Of a DNA stretch of 64,000 nucleotides, positions 44,025-52,590 are shown piece after piece. Origin of the DNA: JAJFJD01 sp965228975 (GTDB lineage Bacteria; Pseudomonadota; Alphaproteobacteria; UBA8366). Positions within the stretch are counted from its first letter, which is position 1. Every line of letters begins with the position of its first letter. The stretch lies in assembly GCA_965228975.1 (NCBI GenBank), contig OZ245851.1, forward strand, positions 2,914,001-2,978,000, in the 5' to 3' direction. Below the pieces are notes generated by a model. It ran no database searches. It worked only from the letters and a program-made list of their open reading frames with translations, and was not told where the DNA came from. Position numbers and translations under genes: made by a program.

Positions 44025-45242
44025 TCAGGCGGCGCGTTCCAACGACAGGCTCTCCCAAATCTCTACCAGAGCCCGGGTCAGCGCGTCCATCATCTCATCG
44101 GTATGAAGCGGCGTTGGCGTGATGCGCAACCGCTCCGTGCCTTTCGGAACCGTCGGATGGTTGATCGGCTGAACATAGATGCCATAGCTGTCGAGCAGGA
44201 TGTCGCTCGCCTGTTTGCATAGCACAGGGTCCCCGACCATAACCGGAACGATATGGCTAACCGACGGCATGACCGGCAATCCGGCATCCCGAAGCTTTTT
44301 CATTAGGGTCTTGGCCCGCTCCTGATGGCGCGCCCGCATCGCCCCGCCTTCTTGCCCCTGCAACGTCTTCACGCTGCTCAAGGCGCCCGCAGCGATGGCC
44401 GGCGGCAAGGCGGTCGTGAATATAAAGCCGTCGCCGTAGGACCGGACGAAATCGATCATCGCGGCCGAACCGGCAATGTACCCGCCGATCACGCCGAACG
44501 CCTTCGCCAGCGTCCCTTGAATGACGGTCATCCGATCCATCACGCCATCGCGCTCGGCAACGCCGGCGCCGCGCGGGCCGTACATGCCGACCGCGTGGAC
44601 TTCGTCCAAATAGGTCATAGCATTGTATTTCTCGGCGATGTCCGCCAGTTCCGCGAGCGGCGCGATATCGCCGTCCATAGAATAGACCGATTCGAAGGCG
44701 ACCAGCTTCGGCCGATCCGGGTCGTCCGCGCTGATCAGGCGTTCCAGGTCGGCGGGATCGTTATGCGCGAAGATCCGTTTCTCGACACGGCTGTGACGCA
44801 TGCCCTCGATCATCGAGTTGTGGTTGAGCGCGTCGGAATAAAGGATGCAGCCCGGAATCTTCGAGGCCAGCGTCGCCAGCGCGGTCATGTTGGCGACATA
44901 GCCGGAGGTAAACAGCAGCGCGGCCTCTTTCTGGTGCAGCGCCGCCAATTCGCGCTCCAACAGCACATGATAGTGATTGGTACCCGAGATATTGCGCGTG
45001 CCGCCGGCACCGGCTCCGCAACGCTCGAGCGCCTCCTTCATGGCGGCGATGGTGTTCGGGTTCTGACCCATGCCGAGATAGTCGTTCGAGCACCATACGG
45101 TGACGTCCGCCACGGTTCCTTCGTCATGTCGATACGCGCTCGGGAAATCGCCCGCCTGCCGTTCCAAATCGGCAAAGACGCGATAATTCCCCTGGCGTCT
45201 CAGATCGTCGACACGCTCTTCGAAATACGCTTCGTAATTCAT
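44025..45242 (-). CDS. hemA: 5-Aminolevulinate synthase
   Basis: PLP enzyme making 5-aminolevulinate from glycine and succinyl-CoA, the first step of heme synthesis by the C4 (Shemin) route, restricted in bacteria mainly to alphaproteobacteria. It is 405 residues. The PLP lysine is Lys247 in QGTLAKAFGVIGGYIAG, matching Lys248 of the Rhodobacter enzyme. CSNDYLGMG, GAGAGGTRNISGTNHYH and DEVHAVGMYGPRGAG are diagnostic. I see no Fnr box before it, unlike hemN. Confidence 0.96.
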   Translation of the reverse strand: MNYEAYFEERVDDLRRQGNYRVFADLERQAGDFPSAYRHDEGTVADVTVWCSNDYLGMGQNPNTIAAMKEALERCGAGAGGTRNISGTNHYHVLLERELAALHQKEAALLFTSGYVANMTALATLASKIPGCILYSDALNHNSMIEGMRHSRVEKRIFAHNDPADLERLISADDPDRPKLVAFESVYSMDGDIAPLAELADIAEKYNAMTYLDEVHAVGMYGPRGAGVAERDGVMDRMTVIQGTLAKAFGVIGGYIAGSAAMIDFVRSYGDGFIFTTALPPAIAAGALSSVKTLQGQEGGAMRARHQERAKTLMKKLRDAGLPVMPSVSHIVPVMVGDPVLCKQASDILLDSYGIYVQPINHPTVPKGTERLRITPTPLHTDEMMDALTRALVEIWESLSLERAA

Positions 45243-45369
45243 GGCCTACCCACCTACTCGGACAGCGGCTTGCCGCTCTCGTAACACGTTGTACGATATA
45301 TATGCTCTAATTTAATCTACCATGAAGGTGGCCGCCGCCACAGCGTTCTCAATGTCGCAGGGCAACCTC

Positions 45370-46764
45370 CTAATTCGCTGAATTCTCCAGCCACGACGCC
45401 GTATCGTCCAGCGCCTTGCCGAAACGGTCGAACAGGTCGTCGATTTCATCGTCGGTGATAATTAACGGCGGACAGAGAGTGATCGTATCGCCCGGCACGG
45501 CGCGTACGATCAACCCGTGCTCCTGCGCCTGCGCCGCGAAATATGGCCCCACACCCTGCTGGGCGTCGAAAGATGTCTTGCTGGCCTTGTCCTTGACCAG
45601 CTCGACGCCGGCCACGAGCCCGCAGCCCCGGGCTTCCCCGACCAGCGGATGGCCGGCGAACCCGTGCAGCCGTTCGGCGAAGCGCGGCATCACCTTCCGG
45701 ACATGCCCGACGATGTTGCGTTCTTCATAGATATTGAGGGTTTCGAGGGCGACGGCGCAGGCAACGGGATGACCCGAATAGGTGAAGCCGTGCCCGAAGG
45801 TGCCGATCTCCCCGCTGTTCTTGTAGATGGCATCCGACACCTTGTCGTTGATCAACAGACCCGAGATCGGGAGATAGGCCGAGGACAAGGCCTTCGCGAC
45901 CGTGATGATGTCCGGCTGAAGATTGTAGGTTTCGGTGGCGAACATGTTGCCTGTCCGCCCGAATCCGCAGATCACCTCGTCGGCGACGAACAGGATGTCG
46001 TGCTTCTTCAGGATCGGCTGGATCTTGTCGAAATAGGTGGCCGGCGGCACGATCACGCCCCCTGCCCCCATGATCGGCTCCGCGAAGAAGGCGGCGACCG
46101 TGTCGGGGCCTTCCTCTTCGATCAATTTTTCGAGATTGGTCGCCAATCGCGTCGCGAAATCCTCCTCGCTTTCTCCCTCTTCGGCGAAGCGGTAGTGATG
46201 CGGGCAATCGGTATGGAGGATTCCGGCAATCGGCAGGTCGAAATCGCGATGATTGAAAGGGAGCCCTGTCAGGCTTGCCGACGCGACGGTCACGCCATGA
46301 TAGCCCTTGATGCGGCTGATGATCTTCTTCTTCTCCGGCCGACCCAGGGCGTTGTTGTAATACCAGATCATCTTGACGGCGCTGTCGTTCGCCTCCGACC
46401 CCGAATTGGCGAAAAAGACCTTCGACATCGGAACCGGCGCCATGCCGATCAGCTTCTCCGCGAGATTGATGGCCGGGTCGTGACTCTTTGCGGCGAACAC
46501 ATGATAGAAAGGCAAGTCCCGCATTTGCCGGGCCGCTGCCTCGACAAGCCGCTCCTCGGCGAATCCTAGTGACGTGCACCACAATCCAGCCATCCCCTCG
46601 ATATAGGCCTTGCCCTCTTCATCGTAGACCCAGATGCCCTTGCCTTTCGCCATAACCTGGGGGCCGACGGTCTTATGCCGTTCCAGGTTCGTGTAGGGAT
46701 GCATGACATAGGCAATATCGCGGCTGCTGGCGGAATTGCCGGGCGATGTCGGGGTCTGTGACAT
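45370..46764 (-). CDS. Class III aminotransferase (omega-amino acid/polyamine:pyruvate type)
   Basis: 464 residues from the ATG at 46764, which has AGGAGA upstream; the open frame extends further without support. The PLP lysine is in ITVAKALSSAYLPISG. FFANSGSEANDSAVKMIWYY and HGVTVASASLTGLPFNHRDF are typical of the branch acting on beta-alanine, putrescine or taurine-like amines with pyruvate. VADEVICGFGRTG follows. The substrate cannot be fixed. It is divergent from the ATP-grasp gene, sharing a 216-bp promoter region. Confidence 0.88.
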   Translation of the reverse strand: MSQTPTSPGNSASSRDIAYVMHPYTNLERHKTVGPQVMAKGKGIWVYDEEGKAYIEGMAGLWCTSLGFAEERLVEAAARQMRDLPFYHVFAAKSHDPAINLAEKLIGMAPVPMSKVFFANSGSEANDSAVKMIWYYNNALGRPEKKKIISRIKGYHGVTVASASLTGLPFNHRDFDLPIAGILHTDCPHHYRFAEEGESEEDFATRLATNLEKLIEEEGPDTVAAFFAEPIMGAGGVIVPPATYFDKIQPILKKHDILFVADEVICGFGRTGNMFATETYNLQPDIITVAKALSSAYLPISGLLINDKVSDAIYKNSGEIGTFGHGFTYSGHPVACAVALETLNIYEERNIVGHVRKVMPRFAERLHGFAGHPLVGEARGCGLVAGVELVKDKASKTSFDAQQGVGPYFAAQAQEHGLIVRAVPGDTITLCPPLIITDDEIDDLFDRFGKALDDTASWLENSAN

Positions 46765-46895
46765 GAATGGTGTCTCCTGTTGGGCAATCAGCATCCCGGC
46801 CAAGGATCGGCCCGAATACCGGATGGCCAACCCTACAATGCGGTTTCGCCCGGGCAAAGGACCACTTCGTAAAATCGCTTTCTACGACTCTGACG

Positions 46896-46925
46896 TTGAC
46901 ATGATCTGAAATCACATCATATTAG
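46896..46925 (+). promoter_or_regulatory. Sigma-70-type promoter candidate
   Basis: A perfect -35 box TTGACA at 46896-46901 is followed after 18 bases by TATTAG (46920-46925), in an AT-rich stretch about 55 bp before the ATP-grasp start. Spacer and the -10 are acceptable but not ideal. Confidence 0.45.
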
Positions 46926-46980
46926 TGGAGAATATAATTAAAACAGAATTTTTGTGTTAATTCAGGTTGAGGGCACCGTC

Positions 46981-47934
46981 ATGACGGCCATCTACGTGTT
47001 GCATGAAAACGATGAGTGGGTCGCACCGCTCCGCACCGCTTTCGAGCGACAGGGCCTACCGTTCGAGGAATGGCATCTGGCGGAAGGGTCCGTCGACCTG
47101 GGAGATACCCCGCCGACCGGCGTGTTCTATAACCGCATGAGCGCATCGTCGCACACGCGCGGGCACCGCTATGCGCCCGAATTGGCTGGCAGCGTCCTGG
47201 CGTGGCTGGAGGGTCATGGCCGCCGCGTCGTCAACGGCGGGAACGCGCTGGAACTGGAAATCAGCAAGGTAAAACAATACGCGGCCTTGGCCGCCGCCGG
47301 CATCCCCGTGCCGCGCACCGTCGTGGCGGTCGGCAAGGATGCCTTGCGCGACGCGATCCGCAAGGTCGGCGCGCCATTGATCCTGAAGCCCAACCGCGGC
47401 GGCAAGGGCTTGGGTGTCCAGAAATTCGACGACGTCGCGTCGGCCGAAGCCTTCATCGAGAACGACGCCTTCGACCCCGGTCTGGACGGTACGGTCTTGG
47501 TGCAACGCTATGTGCAGGCGGCGGAAACCGCCATCATCCGCAACGAATTCGTCGGCGGCCGTTTGGTCTATTCGGTCAGGGTCGATACGTCGGACGGCTT
47601 CGAACTGTGCCCCGCCGACGTCTGCGCCATCGACGAAGCCCCGGTCACGCCGGAGCGGCCCAAGTTCGAGATCCTCGAAGGCTTCGCCCATCCGCTGCAT
47701 GCCCGCATGGAACAGTTCCTCGCGCACAACGGGATCGAGGTCGCCGGGATCGAGATGATCACAGACACAAACGGCGAGACCTGGGTTTACGACGTCAACA
47801 CCAACACGAACTACAACCCCGACGCCGAAACGGCAGCCGGCCTGACCGAGACGAACCGGTCCGGCATGGGCGCGCTTGCGGAATTCCTCGGCGGCGAACT
47901 GGCGGATCTCCGGCACCTCGCCGCCGCCGAATAG
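46981..47934 (+). CDS. RimK/GshB-like ATP-grasp ligase
   Basis: 317 residues, started at the ATG at 46981 with GAGGG eight bases upstream rather than an earlier GTG. The ATP-grasp core is visible: ILKPNRGGKGLGVQKFDD (nucleotide loop), VLVQRYVQAAETAIIRNEFVGG, and the metal site near VAGIEMITDTNGETWVYDVNTNTNYNP. The family joins an amino acid or amine to a carboxyl group via an acyl phosphate. The N-terminal domain (GVFYNRMSASSHTRGHRYAPE) resembles a group of uncharacterised bacterial ligases. The substrate is unknown. Confidence 0.85.
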   Translation: MTAIYVLHENDEWVAPLRTAFERQGLPFEEWHLAEGSVDLGDTPPTGVFYNRMSASSHTRGHRYAPELAGSVLAWLEGHGRRVVNGGNALELEISKVKQYAALAAAGIPVPRTVVAVGKDALRDAIRKVGAPLILKPNRGGKGLGVQKFDDVASAEAFIENDAFDPGLDGTVLVQRYVQAAETAIIRNEFVGGRLVYSVRVDTSDGFELCPADVCAIDEAPVTPERPKFEILEGFAHPLHARMEQFLAHNGIEVAGIEMITDTNGETWVYDVNTNTNYNPDAETAAGLTETNRSGMGALAEFLGGELADLRHLAAAE

Positions 47935-47964
47935 CGCTCCCCTCTTCTCCCCCCAATGCATGCT

Positions 47965-47993
47965 CTGCCGCGGTTTCGTGCCGCGGCAGTTTT
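47965..47993 (+). terminator. Rho-independent terminator after the ATP-grasp gene
   Basis: CTGCCGCGG, seven bases, CCGCGGCAG, then TTTT and CTTG: a perfect 9-bp GC-rich stem with a T-run. It ends the ATP-grasp transcript before the MaoC gene. Confidence 0.88.
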
Positions 47994-48048
47994 CTTGTCT
48001 ATACTGGGTCCGACACAACGCGCGCTGCCGCCGCAGGGAGAGGACGCC

Positions 48049-48909
48049 ATGGCGATCGACTACGAAAAAATCATGAAGCTCGACATTCCGGAGATCGAGC
48101 AGGAATGGACCGCGCGAGACTCGATGCTGTATGCCCTCGGCGTCGGTCTCGGCAGCGATCCCATCAATCGCGACGAGCTTCGATTCCTGTATGAAAAAGA
48201 GCTTCAGGCACTGCCGACGCAAGCCGTTGTGATGGCCTATCCCGGTAGCTGGATCCGACAATATGATGTCGGCATTGACTATCTTCGTATGGTCAATGGC
48301 GGCAACAGCTTTACGATCCACAAGCCGCTGCCGGTCGAAGGGACGTTCATCGGCAAGATTCGCGTGACCGGCGTGATCGACAAGGGCGAAGGCCGGGGCG
48401 CGTTGGTCAACGCCGAGCGCGAGGTCTACGACAAGGCGACCGGCGACCATCTGTGCACCGTCGGCACCAGTTCCTTCCTGCGCGGCCAAGGCGGATTCGG
48501 CGGACCGAGTGGGCCGGAAAAACCGGTGGCGCAAATTCCCGACCGCGAACCGGACTTGAGCTGCGACCTGGAGACACTGCCGCAGTCGGCGCTGATCTAC
48601 CGCTTGAGCGGAGACTACAATCCGCTGCACGCCGACCCGGATATCGCGACGAAGGCGGGCTTCGACCGGCCCATCGCGCACGGTCTGCTGACCTACGGCG
48701 TCGCCGGGAACGCGCTGCTCAAGACTGCCTGCGGCTACGACCCGGCGAAACTGAAAGGCATGGAAGACCGTTTTTCCGCCCCGGTCTTCCCCGGCGACAT
48801 CATCCGCACGGAGATGTGGCAGGACGGGCCCGAGATCATCTTCCGCTCAGTCGTCGCCGAGCGGGACGCCGTGGTGATCAACAACGGCCGGGCCGAGATT
48901 GCGGGATAG
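48049..48909 (+). CDS. MaoC-like double hot-dog enoyl-CoA hydratase
   Basis: 286 residues from the ATG at 48049 (GGGAGAGG upstream). The N-terminal hot-dog half lacks catalytic residues and the C-terminal half has SGDYNPLHADPDIATKAGFDRPIAHGLLTYG, with the Asp-x-Asn-Pro-x-His of R-specific hydratases. It hydrates 2-enoyl-CoA to the 3R-hydroxyacyl-CoA, in steroid or branched-chain degradation, or in other acyl-CoA routes. LDIPEIEQEWTARDSMLYALGVGLGS at the start is typical. A histidine kinase lies between it and the DUF35/thiolase pair. Confidence 0.9.
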   Translation: MAIDYEKIMKLDIPEIEQEWTARDSMLYALGVGLGSDPINRDELRFLYEKELQALPTQAVVMAYPGSWIRQYDVGIDYLRMVNGGNSFTIHKPLPVEGTFIGKIRVTGVIDKGEGRGALVNAEREVYDKATGDHLCTVGTSSFLRGQGGFGGPSGPEKPVAQIPDREPDLSCDLETLPQSALIYRLSGDYNPLHADPDIATKAGFDRPIAHGLLTYGVAGNALLKTACGYDPAKLKGMEDRFSAPVFPGDIIRTEMWQDGPEIIFRSVVAERDAVVINNGRAEIAG

Positions 48910-48933
48910 ACGGGCGATACCGCACGACCCGTC
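48909..48933 (+). terminator. Weak terminator-like hairpin after the MaoC gene
   Basis: GACGGG, 13 bases, CCCGTC, followed by a pyrimidine-rich run with five T. It lies between convergent genes and overlaps the stop codon. Confidence 0.4.
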
Positions 48934-48951
48934 GCTTCCTTACCTTTTTCG

Positions 48952-49500
48952 TCAACGCAACCGCCAGCTTCCTTCCCAACGCAGCGTCTGACGACCGTCG
49001 GGTAGGCGCACCAGCGTCGTCGTTATTCCTTTGCCTTCGATGTCCGCATATTTGCCGGTGCCGTCGATGAATTCCCAGACGCTGCCCTTGCCTTCGGCAC
49101 GCCACCAGATCCACCAGGCGTCGCCGTCCTTGTCGATCGTGCTGCAATAACCGCTGCTATGCGGCGGAAACCCCTTCGCCGATAGAACCGTCGTGCCACC
49201 ACAGCTTTGTCCGGCCAGATGGAACGGCGTTTTCGGGTCGTCCGCGACGATGATGCCCTTCATCCGCGTCCGGATCACCGTGCCGCCATTCTTGAGCTTC
49301 GTGGTCTCAGTGGCGGTCGCGACGTAGGTCACCGTTCCACTGCCCTTCCGCATCGGCGCCGGTTCGGGTTTCTGCTCGGCTGCCGGTTCGGATTTTTGCG
49401 GGGCCACCGCACCGGCTTTCGGATCGGCCGCCTGTACGGGGCCGAACAAACAGGCAAACACGAGCCAAGCGAAGCCGACTCCTTTTCGAAATCCCGTCAT
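48952..49500 (-). CDS. Secreted hypothetical protein
   Basis: 182 residues, not recognised. A signal peptide ends near FGPVQA. A Pro/Ala/Glu/Lys-rich linker (about 26-52) is followed by a beta-rich domain: GTVTYVATATETTKLKNGG, then MKGIIVADDPKTPFHLAGQSCGG, and a tail WWIWWRAEGKGSVWEFIDGTGKYADIEGKG. Two cysteines (in QSCGG and GYCST) could form a disulfide. It resembles exported lipocalin-like, single-barrel proteins without a known role. Confidence 0.65.
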   Translation of the reverse strand: MTGFRKGVGFAWLVFACLFGPVQAADPKAGAVAPQKSEPAAEQKPEPAPMRKGSGTVTYVATATETTKLKNGGTVIRTRMKGIIVADDPKTPFHLAGQSCGGTTVLSAKGFPPHSSGYCSTIDKDGDAWWIWWRAEGKGSVWEFIDGTGKYADIEGKGITTTLVRLPDGRQTLRWEGSWRLR

Positions 49501-49727
49501 TGTATCCCTCCGCTTTACGGCATGCGTCTATTCGAGCATGCCCCGACAGAACTTTCTTAATACGCAATCTCGCCAACCCGATGCCGCCCGACATGCCGGA
49601 CGCCGCACACCCGACATCGAAATTCAAGGGTCGCGGCACACGTCGAATTTTAGGGTGTCGAGCCAGCCGATCACGCGGAAGCAAAAACGCGCCTAAACTT
49701 TATCCGAGAACCGCGCTCAAGAGGAAA
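49501..49727. other. Intergenic region, nothing recognised
   Basis: Lies between the histidine kinase stop and the start of the secreted hypothetical gene, both on the minus strand. It must hold the promoter of the latter. Open frames through it look accidental. Confidence 0.4.
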
Positions 49728-51989
49728 TCACCCGCTATTCAGGCGCCTATCGTCGGTCAACCTGTGAGGCAGGGTGATCCGGACCCGTGTCCCCTTCCCG
49801 ACCTCGCTTTCGATATCGAGCTTCCCATGATGCAGGCGCACCAACGACGCGACAATCGACAACCCGAGGCCAGTGCCCTCCATCGATACAAACGCGTCGG
49901 ATCTTGATCCCTGGGTAAAGGGCTTGAGAAGCAAAGGAATATCGTCCGTCGGGATGCCAATGCCGGTGTCCTCAACGCACAAGACCAGGTCATCCTGCGC
50001 TCCGGACGCGGTCACGAGCACCGAGCCTCCATTCGGCGTGTATTTAACGGCATTAGAAAGCAGGTTAAGGATGATTTGCTTGACCGCCCGCCGGTCCGAG
50101 TAGAGAGGCGAGAGGTTTCCGGGCAAATCCAAATTCAGATCGACGCCCCTCCGCTGCGCCAATTCGGCGATAATTGCACTGCACTCGCCGATCAATTCTC
50201 CGATGTCCACCGTCTCTTTAACCAGGGCGAGCTCACCCGCTTCGATGGTGGAGATATCAAGGATATCGTTGACCAAGCTCAATAAATGCTCGCCGCTCGC
50301 GCGAATATCCTCGGCGTAACCCGCATACCTGTCACTCCCGAGCGGACCGAAGGTCTGATGACAAAAGAGTTCCGCGAAACCGATAATCGCGTTCAACGGC
50401 GTTCGGAGTTCATGGCTCATATCGGCCAAGAATTGGGATTTGGCCTCGTTCGCGTTCTCGGCCTCTTGCTTGGCGTTCAACAGCGCCTCTTCGATCCGTT
50501 TGCGCTGGGTGATGTCATGTACGGTACCGGTCATCCTGACGGGCTTACCATTCTCGAAAGTGATCTCCCCCAACTCTTGAACCGTCTTGATTTGACCGTC
50601 CGGTAGTACGATCCGGTGCTCGATTACATACGGGTCATCGCTCTCCAGGCAGTGTTCGACTGCGTCGATGACGGATTGGCGGTCATCAGGATGAATGGTG
50701 TCGAGGAAAGATTCGTATGTGGCCCCGAACTGCTGCGGCTGTAATCCGAAAATCCGGTAGATTTCATCGGACCAATAAAGGGCATTCGTTTCGATTTCCC
50801 AGTCCCAGTTTCCAAGCTTGGCGATTCTTTGCGCGTTCGCGAGGCTATCCTGGCTAATCCGTAATGCGGCCTCCGATTCAATTCGTTTCTCGATTTCTTT
50901 CTGCAAATCGCGGGTGCGATCATGAATATGCTTCTCTAAGTCGTCCTGACTTTCATACACCCGCGCTTCAACCCGATTGAGAATTGTTGAAAAAAATGTG
51001 AGTGCCGCACTACCCAATAGGAGGCCAACGACGAGTACCGAAACCACTCTGGCATGAAACCCGCTCCAGATCGCGGACGTGTCTTGAATGACAGCAAGCT
51101 CGCCGACGAGACGCTCATTTGAATCAATGAGCGGGATGAAACCAATATCGAAACGACCGACTGCTATATCAGCCGGATGGTCGACGACAGTCGCGTAGCT
51201 CAGATGCCGGCCAGACTTGTCGGTTAGTTGGTTGCGCGCAAGAACCGCCGGATCACCAAACGGCCATTCCGTCGTTTCCGCTGCGATTACCGACGTTTTG
51301 TATTTGCCCCAATTGGCAACTCTACCCATCGCCGACATCCCGGTCTCCCAATCCGGCCGCTGCAGGTAGTCTTTCGATACGAATACGGCCAGATCGACAT
51401 TCAATGTCTCACGAATTTCCGCGGTGATTCGGGAAATTTCCTTACCGAGCTCAACAAACCCAATGATTTCGCCTTCGAAAACCCACGGCATGACCACGCG
51501 CATGCTCAACGTGCCCAACGGTCCCAATTCCAACCCATGCGACATTTCCATCCGCTTCTCGGCCTGAAGAACCGTACGCCGCCCTATCGTGTCTCCGTGA
51601 CGGCCAGGAAAATGCAACCGAAGCAAAGTGACACGCTCCGGCGTGAGGAAATAGAAATGCGTAATCCCAGTCTGAACTGCGAGGTTCTCGAACTGGGAAG
51701 AATTCAAGCGCAAGAGCGACTGACGATCGCGTTCAACCAGAGCGTCGCGGATGTCCTTTCTCGTGGCGAGCGTGGCAAGCACCGCCTTCATCGTTTCGGT
51801 GTCTTGTTGCGTTCGTTGCCGAAGAAGGTGCTCGGCCGCGGCGATATCCTCGGCCAAATGAGTCTCAAGAAGATCGCGTTCCCGCAGGAAAGCAGTCGTG
51901 AAAACCACTCCGGCGAGAATTGTCAGGACGCCCACAAATGTAGCAAGGACAGGAAACTTTATGTTGGGCTTCTTCGATGATTCAACCAT
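49728..51989 (-). CDS. Membrane sensor histidine kinase with Cache and PAS domains
   Basis: 753 residues. Membrane segment one (about 13-33), a large periplasmic double-Cache-like domain (about 40-310), segment two (about 314-335), a coiled coil (345-380), a PAS domain (385-495, KLGNWDWEIETNALYWSDEIYRIFG to GTVHDITQRKR), the phosphoacceptor His526 in DMSHELRTPLNA, and a C-terminal ATPase domain with VEDTGIGIP and GTGLGLSIV. It probably senses a periplasmic ligand and phosphorylates a response regulator. None is adjacent, so it is an orphan. The DUF35 gene is divergent from it. Confidence 0.92.
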   Translation of the reverse strand: MVESSKKPNIKFPVLATFVGVLTILAGVVFTTAFLRERDLLETHLAEDIAAAEHLLRQRTQQDTETMKAVLATLATRKDIRDALVERDRQSLLRLNSSQFENLAVQTGITHFYFLTPERVTLLRLHFPGRHGDTIGRRTVLQAEKRMEMSHGLELGPLGTLSMRVVMPWVFEGEIIGFVELGKEISRITAEIRETLNVDLAVFVSKDYLQRPDWETGMSAMGRVANWGKYKTSVIAAETTEWPFGDPAVLARNQLTDKSGRHLSYATVVDHPADIAVGRFDIGFIPLIDSNERLVGELAVIQDTSAIWSGFHARVVSVLVVGLLLGSAALTFFSTILNRVEARVYESQDDLEKHIHDRTRDLQKEIEKRIESEAALRISQDSLANAQRIAKLGNWDWEIETNALYWSDEIYRIFGLQPQQFGATYESFLDTIHPDDRQSVIDAVEHCLESDDPYVIEHRIVLPDGQIKTVQELGEITFENGKPVRMTGTVHDITQRKRIEEALLNAKQEAENANEAKSQFLADMSHELRTPLNAIIGFAELFCHQTFGPLGSDRYAGYAEDIRASGEHLLSLVNDILDISTIEAGELALVKETVDIGELIGECSAIIAELAQRRGVDLNLDLPGNLSPLYSDRRAVKQIILNLLSNAVKYTPNGGSVLVTASGAQDDLVLCVEDTGIGIPTDDIPLLLKPFTQGSRSDAFVSMEGTGLGLSIVASLVRLHHGKLDIESEVGKGTRVRITLPHRLTDDRRLNSG

Positions 51990-52210
51990 TCAAATTGAAT
52001 TTTCGTAACGCTTGCTCGCGATGCAGTCGAAATCTAAAGCCGCGCTTTTAAGAAATTGTAAAACTCCCGTCGGTCAATCCACCCGAGGCCAAAGCTCGGC
52101 ACAGTCCCGCAATGTGACAAGCGGACGGCCACGCCGCATAATCGGTCCGCCCCAACCGGCGGCCCGGACAAATGCCCGGGCCCGCAACCACAATTAGGGA
52201 GTTACTGAGT

Positions 52211-52588
52211 ATGTCCGAGAGGGCGGAAACGTCGCCGCTCGCGGTATTCCGGGAATACTGCGACAAGGGCGACCTTGCGTATCAAGTCACCGAAGACGGC
52301 GAGGCGGTGTTTTATCCGCGATTGGTCGCACCGGAAACAGGCGGCGCGTTGGAATGGAAGGTCAGCAAGGGCCTCGGCACCGTCTATGCCACGACCACCC
52401 TGCACCCGCGCAACGGCGAGCCGTATGACGTCTCGATGATCGATCTCGATGAAGGCTTTCGCATGATGAGCCGCGTCGAGAATATCGATCCGACCGAGGT
52501 CAAGATCGGCATGCGCGTGAAGGTGCGGATGATCCCCGGCACCGACGACCAGCCGGTCTATCCGGTCTTCGATCCGGTGGAGGGCTGA
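52211..52588 (+). CDS. DUF35 OB-fold protein with degenerate zinc ribbon
   Basis: 125 residues from the ATG at 52211. The OB fold is recognisable: WKVSKGLGTVYATTTLHPRNGEPYDVSMIDLDEGFRMMSRV, then IGMRVKVRMI. The N-terminal ribbon that usually has CxxC...CxxC reads YQVTEDGEAVFYPRLVAPETGG, with no cysteine, so zinc is not bound there. These proteins partner with thiolase-like enzymes, and the next gene starts 2 bp after its stop. They probably form one complex. Confidence 0.88.
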   Translation: MSERAETSPLAVFREYCDKGDLAYQVTEDGEAVFYPRLVAPETGGALEWKVSKGLGTVYATTTLHPRNGEPYDVSMIDLDEGFRMMSRVENIDPTEVKIGMRVKVRMIPGTDDQPVYPVFDPVEG

Positions 52589-52590
52589 TC

